From Clostridiales bacterium (GTDB lineage Bacteria; Bacillota; Clostridia; Christensenellales; DTU072), in NCBI GenBank assembly GCA_012838805.1, contig DUON01000001.1, positions 1 to 64,000 of the forward strand: 64,000 nt of DNA. Reading direction: 5' to 3'. This document shows, piece by piece, positions 1-9,100 of this stretch. The first letter of the stretch is position 1. Each line of letters starts with the position of its first letter. Position numbers and translations under genes: made by a program. The notes beneath the pieces are model-generated. The model saw only the letters and a list, made by a program, of their open reading frames with translations, was not told the DNA's origin and searched no databases.

Positions 1-271
1 AACCGCCGCCACTCCCTAAATCAAGTACAATTTCTCCCTCTTTGAGCGATGCTATCGCCACAGGATTCCCACAGCCTAAGCCCATATTTGATTCATAGGG
101 CGCATCGTAGAAATCTTGTTCGCTATATCCAAGTCTCTTTGTAATCTCACCAATATCCGCCGAAGTATCACTGCATCCACACCCGCCACTACAACAGGAT
201 TGAACTTCACGCTTCGCAACCTTTGTGTACTGCGTTCTAATATATCCTCTTATTTTTTCCTTATCCGCCAT
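1..271 (-). CDS. arsM: Arsenite S-adenosylmethionine methyltransferase, N-terminal part
   Basis: Cut by the left window edge; only about the first 90 residues are visible. The family methylates As(III) using S-adenosylmethionine in the cytoplasm. The start is ATG at 269-271 behind a GGAGGC ribosome site at 276-281. Near residues 25-33 there is a Cys-rich SCCSGGCGCS stretch typical of ArsM proteins. It is followed by YESNMGLGCGNP and then the glycine-rich SAM-binding loop VLDLGSGGG, where the window ends. It lies 78 bases downstream of an arsR-type regulator on the same strand, so the two probably form one arsenic-responsive unit. The catalytic C-terminal part cannot be checked here. Confidence 0.85.
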   Translation of the reverse strand, partial: MADKEKIRGYIRTQYTKVAKREVQSCCSGGCGCSDTSADIGEITKRLGYSEQDFYDAPYESNMGLGCGNPVAIASLKEGEIVLDLGSGGG

Positions 272-349
272 TTTTGCCTCCTTGCTTGTTTTAAGATGTT
301 TATAAACTATTATTCCTTAATGCTATTATATTGCAGTTTTTTCTCTACA

Positions 350-643
350 TCACAATAATTCGGTATTTGGTTCGATTAGCTTGGATATATATTCATGTAA
401 TAAGTTCATCCGCTCTTTGTTTATCGAATAATAAACCCACTTTTTCTTTTTATTTGCAACGACCAGTCCGCTGTCGGTCAATTGTTTCATGTGATATGAA
501 AGCGTTGGTTGTGTAAAATGAAATTCCTCTAAAATATGACAGGCGCAAGTTGCGCCCTTTGTGAGCATTGCCAATATTTTAAGTCGTGTTTCGTCGCTCA
601 TCGCCTTAAAAATTATTGCGTATTCGTCAAATCCGTATTGCAT
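350..643 (-). CDS. arsR: ArsR/SmtB-family metalloregulator
   Basis: A 97-residue winged-helix repressor of the ArsR family, which leaves its operator when As(III) or Sb(III) binds. Visible features are the family start FKAMSDETRLKIL, the CACHILEEF segment (equivalent to the metal-binding CVCDL-type motif at the start of the recognition region, two Cys retained), the recognition helix TQPTLSYHMKQL, and the wing KKKKWVYYSI. The length is normal. It precedes arsM on the same strand. A promoter with an inverted repeat lies just upstream (661-707), fitting autoregulation. Specificity for arsenic rather than another metal is inferred from the two Cys and the arsM neighbour. Confidence 0.85.
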   Translation of the reverse strand: MQYGFDEYAIIFKAMSDETRLKILAMLTKGATCACHILEEFHFTQPTLSYHMKQLTDSGLVVANKKKKWVYYSINKERMNLLHEYISKLIEPNTELL

Positions 644-660
644 TACATTCCTTCACTCAT

Positions 661-707
661 ATAGACAGTTCTCTATGTATGTTAGCAAAAATATTAAATC
701 TTGTCAA
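661..707 (-). promoter_or_regulatory. arsR promoter with overlapping dyad operator
   Basis: On the minus strand TTGACA (702-707) is separated by 17 bases from TAACAT (679-684). An inverted repeat, ATAGA-N6-TCTAT, at 661-676 lies just downstream of the -10 around the expected transcription start. This is where an ArsR repressor would block transcription. The dyad is visible in the sequence; its use as operator is inferred. Confidence 0.55.
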
Positions 708-746
708 ACGACTTCGGAAGTTCAAAAAAGCTCTTCTAATTCTTGG

Positions 747-1460
747 CTACTCTCCAAGAGAATGTATGGCGTCCATTAAGGCGGGCTCCATTTCGTCGGG
801 TCTCAATACGATAATATTTGTGGGGCGGTGGCTTAAGATAGTGGCGATAACATTAAATTCCACTTTGTTAAAGATATTTAGAAGCGGCACCCTTACCCTA
901 TTTTTCATAATCTTAACAGGACGGCAGCTTTCTATAACAATAATCGAACAGCCCTCACCGTCCACACTCAACATAAACGAGGTCAATTCGAATACATCCT
1001 CTTCGCTTTCGCATTGGTTATAGAGCTTATAAGCAAGCTGGGAAAGGCTTTTCCAATTGTTCCTCATCTGTTCTGAACAAAAATTATAAAATCCGTCCAC
1101 GCTTATGGTAGAACCCATTTTTTGCATATCCTTGATTAAGCGGGCTTTCTCTTGTTCAAAGTCAATGCTAAGTATAGAGCCTATATAGGCATAAAAGCAC
1201 ATGTTTTTTATGGCACATTTCTTTAGCTGTTTATAGATTTCCTCAAATTTGAAAAAGTATAAAATTATCTCTGCGGCGATTGCCCTTGCCGCATCGGCTT
1301 CGCATTCCAATTCAAACTTTGCCCTTAATTTATTGCTGTCATATACATATTTAATACCCCTATACTCTAAACTATCTTGCAGATATTGTTTGGCGCCGTC
1401 ATTGTCAATGGCTAATGTAATTATAGATTTTTGCGACATATAACTAGTATATGTTGACAC
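747..1460 (-). CDS. YtxC-like protein (putative sporulation protein)
   Basis: A 237-residue soluble protein with no signal peptide or clear membrane segment. The middle (near residues 105-145) reads like the YtxC family (a sporulation-associated family of unknown biochemical function), including DGFYNFCSEQMRNNWKSLSQLA where YtxC proteins have a DGF-x-NF-type segment. The C-terminal third alternates beta-strand-like segments (IIVIESC, NIIVLRP). The start is uncertain: the frame opens with GTG at 1460, while an ATG at 1439 gives MSQKSIITLAIDND; neither has a strong ribosome site. It is alone on its strand, with a repeat-bearing spacer upstream. The family call is by recognition of a few motifs only. 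Confidence 0.45.
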   Translation of the reverse strand: MSTYTSYMSQKSIITLAIDNDGAKQYLQDSLEYRGIKYVYDSNKLRAKFELECEADAARAIAAEIILYFFKFEEIYKQLKKCAIKNMCFYAYIGSILSIDFEQEKARLIKDMQKMGSTISVDGFYNFCSEQMRNNWKSLSQLAYKLYNQCESEEDVFELTSFMLSVDGEGCSIIVIESCRPVKIMKNRVRVPLLNIFNKVEFNVIATILSHRPTNIIVLRPDEMEPALMDAIHSLGE

Positions 1461-1539
1461 GCTGAAAATTCATTCTCTTTTATAGTTTATTTGTTTTTTG
1501 TTCCGCTTCCGTTTGAAAGCGTTCCATAACACGCACTAA

Positions 1540-1844
1540 CAAATTCTTTTGCCTTTGTTGTTACTGCTGACAGACTCTTTATGGGCTTAAATTTTATTTT
1601 AAGGTTTGGTTGTGGGAGATTTTATTTGATTCGAATACTATATTCCTTTGCGAAAGACAAATCCCTTTGTTATTGCTGCTAACAAGCTCTAAATTGGGTT
1701 TGGGTTTATTATGTGGGTTAGATTTTGTGGTGTTTTTTCTTATATTAGGCAGCCTCTTTTCTTTATCAAAAGATGTGCCAAAAGACAAAATTTCTTTTAA
1801 TATTGCTACCGACAAGCTCTAAATGGACTTAAGGCTTATTATGA
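1540..1844. repeat. Three degenerate tandem repeats, ~120-base period
   Basis: Three related blocks of about 60 bases start near 1540, 1658 and 1786. Each shares a core of the form ACAAA-n-CTTT, then TATTGCTGCTAACAAGCTCT or a variant, then a TTTATTATG-like tail. Block 2 matches block 3 best (shared ACAAGCTCTAAATTGG / ACAAGCTCTAAATGGA); block 1 is more worn (ACAGACTCTTTATGGG). The period is 118 then 128 bases. They are not within a gene. They could be a decayed tandem duplication or a structured element; nothing identifies a function. Confidence 0.6.
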
Positions 1845-1861
1845 TTATTCGATGTTTTTCT

Positions 1862-1909
1862 AATCACAAAAATACAATGCCCCTTAGAGCGTATCCACTC
1901 TAAAGGGCA
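1862..1909 (-). terminator. Terminator of the alpha-galactosidase unit
   Basis: A 12-base-pair stem (1878-1889 with 1898-1909; one G-U pair) around an 8-base loop, followed on the minus strand by a moderately U-rich run. It lies about 55 bases after the stop of the GH36 gene. Confidence 0.7.
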
Positions 1910-1962
1910 ATATCACTTCTCATTAAGAAAATGTTTTTATCAAAAGGCAATGAGTCTTTTTA

Positions 1963-3672
1963 TTACTTAACTTTAACTGTTTTACTCTTTCCGTCTTTGA
2001 TATTAAACTCCAGCCTATACATTTCCTTATTGTCCATATAAGTTATCACAATATCATCTTCAGACACATATTCGGCATCCAAAACTTGAAGTTTGGTAGG
2101 CTTAAACGCATCTTTCAGAACATCAAGCTGTTCCTTTTCAAAATCCCCTATGTTGTCAGAGACGAACAATACGCTCCCGCACATATTGTTGATTTTTGCA
2201 AGAAGTTTCTTTTGCTCCCATGTGAACTTAAGCCTGCCTCTTTTCAAGAAAAGCGGGTCTTTATCCGTTAAATCGTTTTCCCTTAAGAAGAAGACATCGG
2301 GGTCGTTGACAAAAGCTCTGCCGTTTAAGTGACGGCGGAATATTGTGTTGTTTATCGCCATTCTGGTACGGACTATCTCTTGGTTGGCGTGTTTGATATA
2401 GAACTTATCCATAAAGCTTAAGTCCACATCACAGCTTATTCTGCAAAAGTCTACGACGCCAAAACACGGACCTAAGGGCACTCCGCATCCAAGTATGAAT
2501 TTATCCTCCCCTACGCATTCTCTCAAGAAATCCATTGCTTCGCACATAATCTGACCTCTGGACTTGTTGTATCTGGGGTGCAGGCATTCGCTGTATAGAA
2601 AATCCAGTTTGACCATATCATAGCCCCATTCCCTAACTACGGTATGGAAGAACGATTTGATATATTCGGCGGCTTCCTTGTTATAAAAATCTATGATATA
2701 AGCTCCGCCCCATCCAAAGTTTCCTAAAGCAGGCTTTCCCGATTTGTCTTTGACCAGCCAATCCACATGCTCATTGGCAACTTTGGAAGTCCTTTGGGCG
2801 TTGAAAGGCGCAAGCCATATTCCCGCCAAGTAGCCGTTTGAGTGAATCTTATCGGCGATGTATTTCATGCCGCTGGGAAATTTTTCTTTGTCGACAATGG
2901 TCCAGTCCCCCACCGCCGACTGATATCCGTCATCAATCTGAAATATATCGGCTTTGTCGCCAAGAGAGGACATACCCTCCAAGTCCCTAAGAATTATCTT
3001 TTCGGTTATTTTTCCAAAATAATTGTACCAAGATGTGTAACCGCACATGAACTTCTTTTTGGGCTTTTTGATATTCATAGCGATAAAGTACTTGTCAAAG
3101 ACCTCATTATATCCGCCCTCCGCCGTATAGATATCATACAGCGCATACTCATTCTCAATGATTACGCCTTCCACATCTTTGTCAATAGAGAGCGTGTTTT
3201 CGTTCATGTCATACCATATGATAGTAAAGCCCTGTCTTTCGGTCAGCGAACCTATGAAATAAAGTTCGTCTCCGTTCTTTACATAGCCGTATGTGAAGCT
3301 GTGGAACACGCCCGCTCTTTTGGGATATTCCACAAATGTATAGTCCCCGAAAAGAGCGGCTATTTTCTTTATCGGTGAATATTTCGCCAAGCCCATAAGA
3401 CCTTTTTGCATATCCCCTTTTCTGTATTCGCGGGATGTGGACCATGACTGATAGCCGTTGACAAAGACCTTCGAAGAGTCCTTATACTTATAGTCATAGA
3501 CAAGGCTTGTCCTAATAAGCTCTATCGGGGTCTTGGGCAGAATTGAGAGTGTTAGCCTGTTGTTATTCGTATAGTTCCACTTCATCTCATAATGCTCACA
3601 ATCGGTCTTTTCTGAACTCAAGTTTTGTCCATTGAGTTTGTACCAAATCTTAAATTTAAATTTATCTAACAT
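1963..3672 (-). CDS. Alpha-galactosidase, GH36 family (short form)
   Basis: 569 residues. GH36 enzymes cleave terminal alpha-galactosyl groups from raffinose-type sugars by a retaining mechanism. Visible signatures are the (beta/alpha)8 barrel segments CGYTSWYNYFG, DIFQIDDGYQ and GIWLAPF, the nucleophile Asp in VKLDFLY (near residue 356), and the acid/base Asp in RISCDVD (near residue 415). No signal peptide is seen, so it is probably cytoplasmic and needs an importer not present here. It is shorter than the usual ~700-730 residues: the N-terminal beta-sandwich is reduced, with VFVNGYQSWS retained. The ribosome site GGAGGGCAT precedes ATG. It is 9 bases downstream of the phosphodiesterase gene and probably co-transcribed with it. 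The exact substrate is not certain. Confidence 0.9.
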   Translation of the reverse strand: MLDKFKFKIWYKLNGQNLSSEKTDCEHYEMKWNYTNNNRLTLSILPKTPIELIRTSLVYDYKYKDSSKVFVNGYQSWSTSREYRKGDMQKGLMGLAKYSPIKKIAALFGDYTFVEYPKRAGVFHSFTYGYVKNGDELYFIGSLTERQGFTIIWYDMNENTLSIDKDVEGVIIENEYALYDIYTAEGGYNEVFDKYFIAMNIKKPKKKFMCGYTSWYNYFGKITEKIILRDLEGMSSLGDKADIFQIDDGYQSAVGDWTIVDKEKFPSGMKYIADKIHSNGYLAGIWLAPFNAQRTSKVANEHVDWLVKDKSGKPALGNFGWGGAYIIDFYNKEAAEYIKSFFHTVVREWGYDMVKLDFLYSECLHPRYNKSRGQIMCEAMDFLRECVGEDKFILGCGVPLGPCFGVVDFCRISCDVDLSFMDKFYIKHANQEIVRTRMAINNTIFRRHLNGRAFVNDPDVFFLRENDLTDKDPLFLKRGRLKFTWEQKKLLAKINNMCGSVLFVSDNIGDFEKEQLDVLKDAFKPTKLQVLDAEYVSEDDIVITYMDNKEMYRLEFNIKDGKSKTVKVK

Positions 3673-3681
3673 AATGCCCTC

Positions 3682-4707
3682 CTATTTTCTATTGATAATT
3701 TCATATGCTAAATCTGGGAAATCGGTTATGACGGCGTCCGCCCCTATATTTACAAGATGTTTCAAGTGCCTTTCCTTGTTTACCGTCCAATACTGCAAAG
3801 CTATTCCATAATGATGAGCATAGTCGACTATGCTCTTTTTCCCGAAGTTTATGCCGAACTGTTTATAAGGTATCTGCAAGACCTTAAACTTATAGTTTTT
3901 TGAGCTGATATCCACATTAAAGACACAGCTGAAATAAAAGTCCAAGACCTCGCTCATGCTTGCCGATCTTGTGATAAGCGGATAGTTCTCGTCGATATGG
4001 TCGATTACGCTTTGGTTGAATGTTCCGATAATGGTCTTATCTATGATATCATATTCTTCCAACATTTCATAGAGAAGATCCATCGCCCGTCTTCCCAAAT
4101 CGCCTTTGTCTTTTATTTCTATTATGTACTTAATGTCATAATTTTTGTATGGTTCTGACCTCAAAATCTCTAATAATTCCAAAAATGAAATCACCTTTAG
4201 GTTATATGGAATATCCTCTCCCCTCAAACCCCTATAAGGAAAATTCCCGTCGGGGTCTTCAAAATTTTCGCCCAAATTAAGCTCTTTAAGCTCTCCATAA
4301 GTCTTTTCATAAGGATATACTTTTCGATGTCCAAAATGCTCTTTTGCGTTGCTTGTACGGTCGAAAGTATCGTCATGCAGCAACACAAGCTTTTCGTCAG
4401 AAGTTATTCTAAGGTCGATTTCGAGTATGTCAGTTCTGAAGTTTGGCGAAGATAGGCATTTTTCAACCGCCATAAGCGTATTTTCGGGTGCTATCCCCCT
4501 GCCCGCCCTATGGGCGGCAATCCGGGTTTTGTCATCAAAGGTTATGTAACTGTTGTCGCCGTCATATGACTCAACGGGCTGAACTTTGGGAATGCCGCTT
4601 GACAAAAACAGCCCCAATGCGGATGTAAAAAGAAGAACCACGCATAACAAGACAATAAACAGCGTTTTTCTTCTTTTATAGAACTTCCTTATTTTTTGTT
4701 TGAGCAT
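3682..4707 (-). CDS. Membrane-anchored glycerophosphodiester phosphodiesterase
   Basis: 341 residues. The family hydrolyses glycerophosphodiesters to glycerol-3-phosphate and an alcohol. A basic N-terminus and one hydrophobic helix (about residues 14-36) anchor a domain that would face outward. GDPD motifs are complete: AAHRAGRG-IAPENT (His66, Arg67, Glu75), LEIDLRIT (Glu96, Asp98) and LLHDDTFDRTSN (His111). The C-terminal AVITDFPDLAYEII matches the family end. The start follows a GGGAGAAGCT ribosome site. It lies between the M28 peptidase and alpha-galactosidase genes on the same strand. Possible substrates outside the cell include deacylated phospholipids or teichoic-acid glycerophosphate; that choice is inference. 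Confidence 0.9.
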   Translation of the reverse strand: MLKQKIRKFYKRRKTLFIVLLCVVLLFTSALGLFLSSGIPKVQPVESYDGDNSYITFDDKTRIAAHRAGRGIAPENTLMAVEKCLSSPNFRTDILEIDLRITSDEKLVLLHDDTFDRTSNAKEHFGHRKVYPYEKTYGELKELNLGENFEDPDGNFPYRGLRGEDIPYNLKVISFLELLEILRSEPYKNYDIKYIIEIKDKGDLGRRAMDLLYEMLEEYDIIDKTIIGTFNQSVIDHIDENYPLITRSASMSEVLDFYFSCVFNVDISSKNYKFKVLQIPYKQFGINFGKKSIVDYAHHYGIALQYWTVNKERHLKHLVNIGADAVITDFPDLAYEIINRK

Positions 4708-4765
4708 AGCTTCTCCCTAAAATCTATTTATCTTTTGAAAATAAACTATCAATTAGTTTAAGAAA

Positions 4766-5998
4766 TTATTTTTCCGCAACCCCGCTCAGACCTTCCTTGT
4801 CGTATAGGTCGAGGGTTTCCATAACGATATCATATACCACGCCCAAACACTCTTTGTCAAGGTTGTCATAGGAGTCTCTTCTGGTGTGGTAATAATCTTT
4901 CAAATTATGGTCAAGCGCCGCAAGACAGCAAGCTTTCAAACCCCCTTGACAAAGCGCTGCCGCGTCCGTTGATCCCACAGTCACCGTGCCGTAAGGAATA
5001 TCTATGCCTATATTTTGAGCCGCTTTTTTGATAAGCGCCGCTACATCTTTATCTGCCTTGACCAAGCCGTTCAAGTCTTTGGTGTATATTGTCAGGTGTT
5101 CTATCTCCCTTAAGGTCTCCATGGGGATGAAGATAGTCTCACAATCGTTGAAATCGTCCTTATGGGCTTTTGCAAAAGCCTTTGCTCCTCTAAGACCGGC
5201 TTCTTCAGAGCCCGTCAAAAGTGCGCATACCTCAGTATTCTCAAATTCTATATTTTCCTCTTTCAAAGTCTTGAGCACCGCCATAGACATAAGGCATGCC
5301 GTGAGGTTGTCGTTTGCGCCGTCAACAACTTCTTTGGTATTTGAGAACCAATACATTCCTATCCAAAAAGGCACAAACACAAGGCATACCAGCCCCATAA
5401 TCAGCGGAGTTCCGTTTATGGAAATAACTCCCGCTCCTTGAATAATAATAGTGGTGATTATGTACGCCACAAAATACACTACTCCAATAATAGAGGTCAA
5501 AAACATCAAAGTGAATCCCAAAAAGCCATATTTATAGTTATAAGTCCATTCCCATGTAGCGTCGGTATGACCATTGAATACTATTCTTCTTTTGACTTCG
5601 CCTTTGGGTTTCTTAACAGCCATGACATTGCAGGACACTTTTTCGGGAAAAAGCGGGTCTAAAAGCTGTTTGTACAATACAAATTGAGAAATCATGGGAA
5701 TAGCACCGATTACTACTAAAATCAGCGCCAAAAAGGGAATAAAGAAAGAAATTACATAAGCGATAAGTATCAGCGTAACCGTTATTGGAATCCAGCCCAT
5801 GAAAGAATGAGGATTGACCTTAAAGTCTTCTATGGTCACATGGTCTGAATATTTGCGAAGCTCTTCGGCAAAATGTTCTTGCGCCTTTCTCTCGCCGTCG
5901 CTGCCGGGGTCTCTTTTGCCAAAATTGACAATCACATCCTTAATGCCGTCACAAATATAATCAACGGTTTTTTCTATTCTTTCCTTAGACAGTTTCAT
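4766..5998 (-). CDS. Membrane-embedded M28-family metallopeptidase
   Basis: 410 residues. M28 enzymes are two-zinc aminopeptidases or carboxypeptidases. Likely metal ligands are present in order: FNGHTDA (His144), DGANDN (Asp230), SEEAG (Glu265/266), an acidic residue in FIPMETL, and YYHTRRDS near the C-terminus. Unusually, hydrophobic helices interrupt the catalytic fold: two around residues 68-108, before the His ligand, and about three between His144 and Asp230 (roughly 158-187 and 198-218). The peptidase would therefore work at or in the membrane. It has its own probable promoter (6036-6064). Peptide substrate is unknown. Confidence 0.8.
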   Translation of the reverse strand: MKLSKERIEKTVDYICDGIKDVIVNFGKRDPGSDGERKAQEHFAEELRKYSDHVTIEDFKVNPHSFMGWIPITVTLILIAYVISFFIPFLALILVVIGAIPMISQFVLYKQLLDPLFPEKVSCNVMAVKKPKGEVKRRIVFNGHTDATWEWTYNYKYGFLGFTLMFLTSIIGVVYFVAYIITTIIIQGAGVISINGTPLIMGLVCLVFVPFWIGMYWFSNTKEVVDGANDNLTACLMSMAVLKTLKEENIEFENTEVCALLTGSEEAGLRGAKAFAKAHKDDFNDCETIFIPMETLREIEHLTIYTKDLNGLVKADKDVAALIKKAAQNIGIDIPYGTVTVGSTDAAALCQGGLKACCLAALDHNLKDYYHTRRDSYDNLDKECLGVVYDIVMETLDLYDKEGLSGVAEK

Positions 5999-6035
5999 TT
6001 CGTAATGCTCCTTTTATAAAAAAATTAACATATAA

Positions 6036-6064
6036 AGTTTACCATAATTCTTTTTTATATACAA
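6036..6064 (-). promoter_or_regulatory. Probable promoter of the M28 peptidase unit
   Basis: Minus strand TTGTAT (6059-6064), 17 bases, TAAACT (6036-6041). The start codon is about 38 bases further on. It is a weak match but well spaced, lying between the terminator of the giant genes and the peptidase start. Confidence 0.45.
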
Positions 6065-6094
6065 GATTAATTAAGCTTAATTTAAGATGAAATT

Positions 6095-6126
6095 AAAAGG
6101 GAAAAGTATATACGCTTTCCCCTTTT
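6095..6126 (-). terminator. Terminator of the giant surface-protein operon
   Basis: A 12-base-pair stem (6095-6106 with 6115-6126, one G-U pair) with an 8-base loop, followed on the minus strand by TTTTAATTTC. It begins 25 bases after the stop of the 3113-codon gene. Confidence 0.75.
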
Positions 6127-6150
6127 CAAAGATTACCTGAATTCTGGGCG

Positions 6151-9100
6151 TCAGTCGTATTTTCGCCTAAAGAGCATATAGAACAACAGCACAAGTCCGA
6201 ACAAAGCCACAGGAGCAATAAACAGTAGTATTGTGGTCGTTCTGTTGAGTCCGGGCTTGGACGCCATAATCACTAAGTCGCCTAAGCCGTCAGCGTTTAA
6301 GACCAAGAACTCTCCTTCACGATATGCGGGCAAGAGCTCATAGCTGCCCCCCTCGCCAAAATGAACCACTACAAGATTTTTCTTGGACTGCATATTTGCA
6401 GGCAGCCTTAACTTTATCTGCGTGCTGCCTATCGGCTCTTCCCCGCCCAACTGAAGCCTGTATGCAAGCTCCGCCTTATATTCGCTTAAGAAGTCGGTGC
6501 CGGAGAAGCTGTTTTTCAATTTCTCATTTAGTAAATAGAAGTCAGGATTTGATATATTCGCCTCGATTAATTTCGCATTTAAGGTGGTATACGAACCGAA
6601 TTCTCCCAATACAACGGCAAGACCGTTTGAGGACTCTATCTCGCTGACCTTTCTTGGGATTATCGTTATGTAAGCGGGGACATACTCAAATCGATAGTTT
6701 TGGCTCTCCGCCCCAAAAGGCATAATTTCCATTTCAGTAATCGCCGTTTTGGGCACATAGGGCAAAAATGCGGGTTTTTGCAGGTATTCACGGTTCTCTC
6801 CCGACACAAAGCCGCTATACTCAATAGTCGCCACAAACTTATCCCCTTCGTTTAAAATGGCTCGGGTTGAAGAATTAATTAGCGCCATTATGATGAGGTC
6901 TTTTTTTGCTATCACAAAGGAGTGGCTGTTATTGGTTATTTGATAATTGTTGCTGTCTATGTCCACATTCATTTGATATTCTCCAGCCGATTTTACGGAC
7001 TGGGGAGAATAAGTTACGATAAGACTATTGTCGGTTACTGTCTCCAAGTCTTGAGGAAGGATTTCTCCGCTCCTGATGCTGACTTGGACGGTCTTATATG
7101 TGCCGTCATATACAAAGTCGCTCTCGCCGTACTCTACCGTTATTGTCCTTTTTTGGATTGTCAAAGGAATTTGCACTTCTCGGGGCAGATAGTTGGGGTT
7201 GTTGAGTTCTGTATTGAAAGAGGCGTGTATCGTATATTCTCCCGCTTCGGGATATGTGTATCCCGTTGCATTAGGAACGATATCGATTTGTATGGACTGG
7301 TTCAAGCCTCCCGCACCTTGAGCCCTTGCGGTGATATCGGTCACAGCGCCATAAATTTGATTTTGGGAGCCTAAGAAAGTAATATTGACCTCCGCGGGGT
7401 TTATTTGTATCATTATTACATCGCCTTGCCAGTATGGATAGTCCTCGTCCTGAGTTTCGAGAATCATTTTGTAAAGCCCAGCCTCTGTGGGCAACGATGT
7501 CATGTATTCCCCTTCGGGTGCGCCGAAAACCTGATATTTTACTGAATGCTTTACATTGACGCCGTCAAGACCGCTCACCGTATAGGTCGCAGTTTTGGGC
7601 AAAGAATCATAAACAAATATCACGCCTTTAGTGCCCTCAATGGGTTTGTTATCCTCTACGCTTACTTGAGGCGTATATTCAACAATGTGCCCGGTGATAG
7701 TAAATGATTTTTCTATAAGATAATAGTTTTCGTTATCTATCACGCAGTCAGACACGGTGATTGTTTCGCCCGTTCCGCCCGGCATGGGGCTGGAAAACTC
7801 CGCGTTGTAGCTTATGAGTTTCACAATATCGCCGGGAATAATGTCCCCTTCTCCAAATCTGTAATGCTTTTCTTGCAGATTAATGGTAGTGGTATTGTTG
7901 TAAGACTTATAATAAGGGCTATGATTAAAGATTCTTATGCCCTTTTGAAGAATTGTCAGTGTTCGGGGCACATATACAAACTCATAGTTTCTGGTCACAT
8001 CCAAGTGAATTCCCGTCTGTTCTTGATTAATGATTATCGTTTCAAAATCGCAAACGGTTTGCTTGTCCTCGCCCGCCGACTTGTCAAGCGTGGTTATAAG
8101 CCCTTGCGCCACATAGTGGTCTGGTGACTTTAGCCCTTGGACGATATTGGGATAATTAAGCGGTATAACAAACGGCTGTCCGTCATATACTTTCTGCCTT
8201 TGGATTTCGGGATTGTGGTCAAGGTCTATTATGAGCTGGGCGGGAATAATTTCCACAAGCTGGTTTTGTCCGTCAAAAATAATATATTGATTGGTCACAT
8301 CCTGCCCTAATTGGTTATAAATTGTAATCAAAGTGTCGGGCACCAATCTATGTATTCCCACATCCCGCGATTCGCTCCGCCTTATGCCGGAAGTAATGTT
8401 ATGCCCCTCCAGAAGCCCCAAACTGTCAAATATATCAAGTACTCTATTATTATCAGCGTTCTTGACAATCATATCGTTTGTCAGTTCCACTCTGTAATAA
8501 TCAGCATCGTATACATGTTTGGGCATTTCTGCGCCTGTATTTACATCCACGACGATTTGCCTTGGGCGGATTTGAGCAAAGCTCTCCCTTTGATATCTTA
8601 GGTTATAGTTCGTAAGACTGCTTTCACCGTCTTTGTTGAGAATCTCTACTGCTTGATAATTCCAATTCTTGTATTGCGCCACATTGCCGTCCGAGGTATA
8701 GAGCCTATAACATGCGTATTCACCCGAAACAAGCCCAGACAAAGATACCAGGTCGGAAAGATTGTCATTAATGATTGCACCGTCTTCCAACAGTACTTCG
8801 CCGTTTTGAAAGCCCACAAGAATATCAAGAGGCTGTCCGTCATAATATTTTTGAATTTTCGTCTTGTATTCGTCGCTATGCGAATAATTAATTAAAGTCA
8901 AAGTCAAATCTTTTAGCGTAATGACCGCTACCGGCAAATGAGTCTCATAGTCGGGATATCGGTCAACAATATTATACCATGTGCCAAGGTTGTATACATT
9001 CTGATAATAGTGGATATCATAGTTTACCGTCACATCTTCTTGGTTGGGATTCTCTATGACGATATCTTTTCCGACCACCAAGGGTTTGTGCGTGACATTG

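Larger units (their letters stand above)
1461..1962. other. Non-coding stretch of about 500 bases
   Basis: AT-rich sequence between the YtxC-like gene and the alpha-galactosidase gene. It holds three degenerate repeat copies (1540-1844) and a hairpin terminator (1878-1909). Short open frames of 60-75 codons on both strands overlap each other and the repeats, have no ribosome site and resemble no family, so I do not call them genes. Confidence 0.6.

Noticed and set aside
1594-1822. Small genes on both strands in the repeat region
   Set aside because: The two frames overlap antisense, lack ribosome sites and are explained by AT-rich repeated sequence.
2842-3378. 178-codon open frame on the plus strand
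   Set aside because: Antisense to the conserved GH36 gene and without family resemblance.
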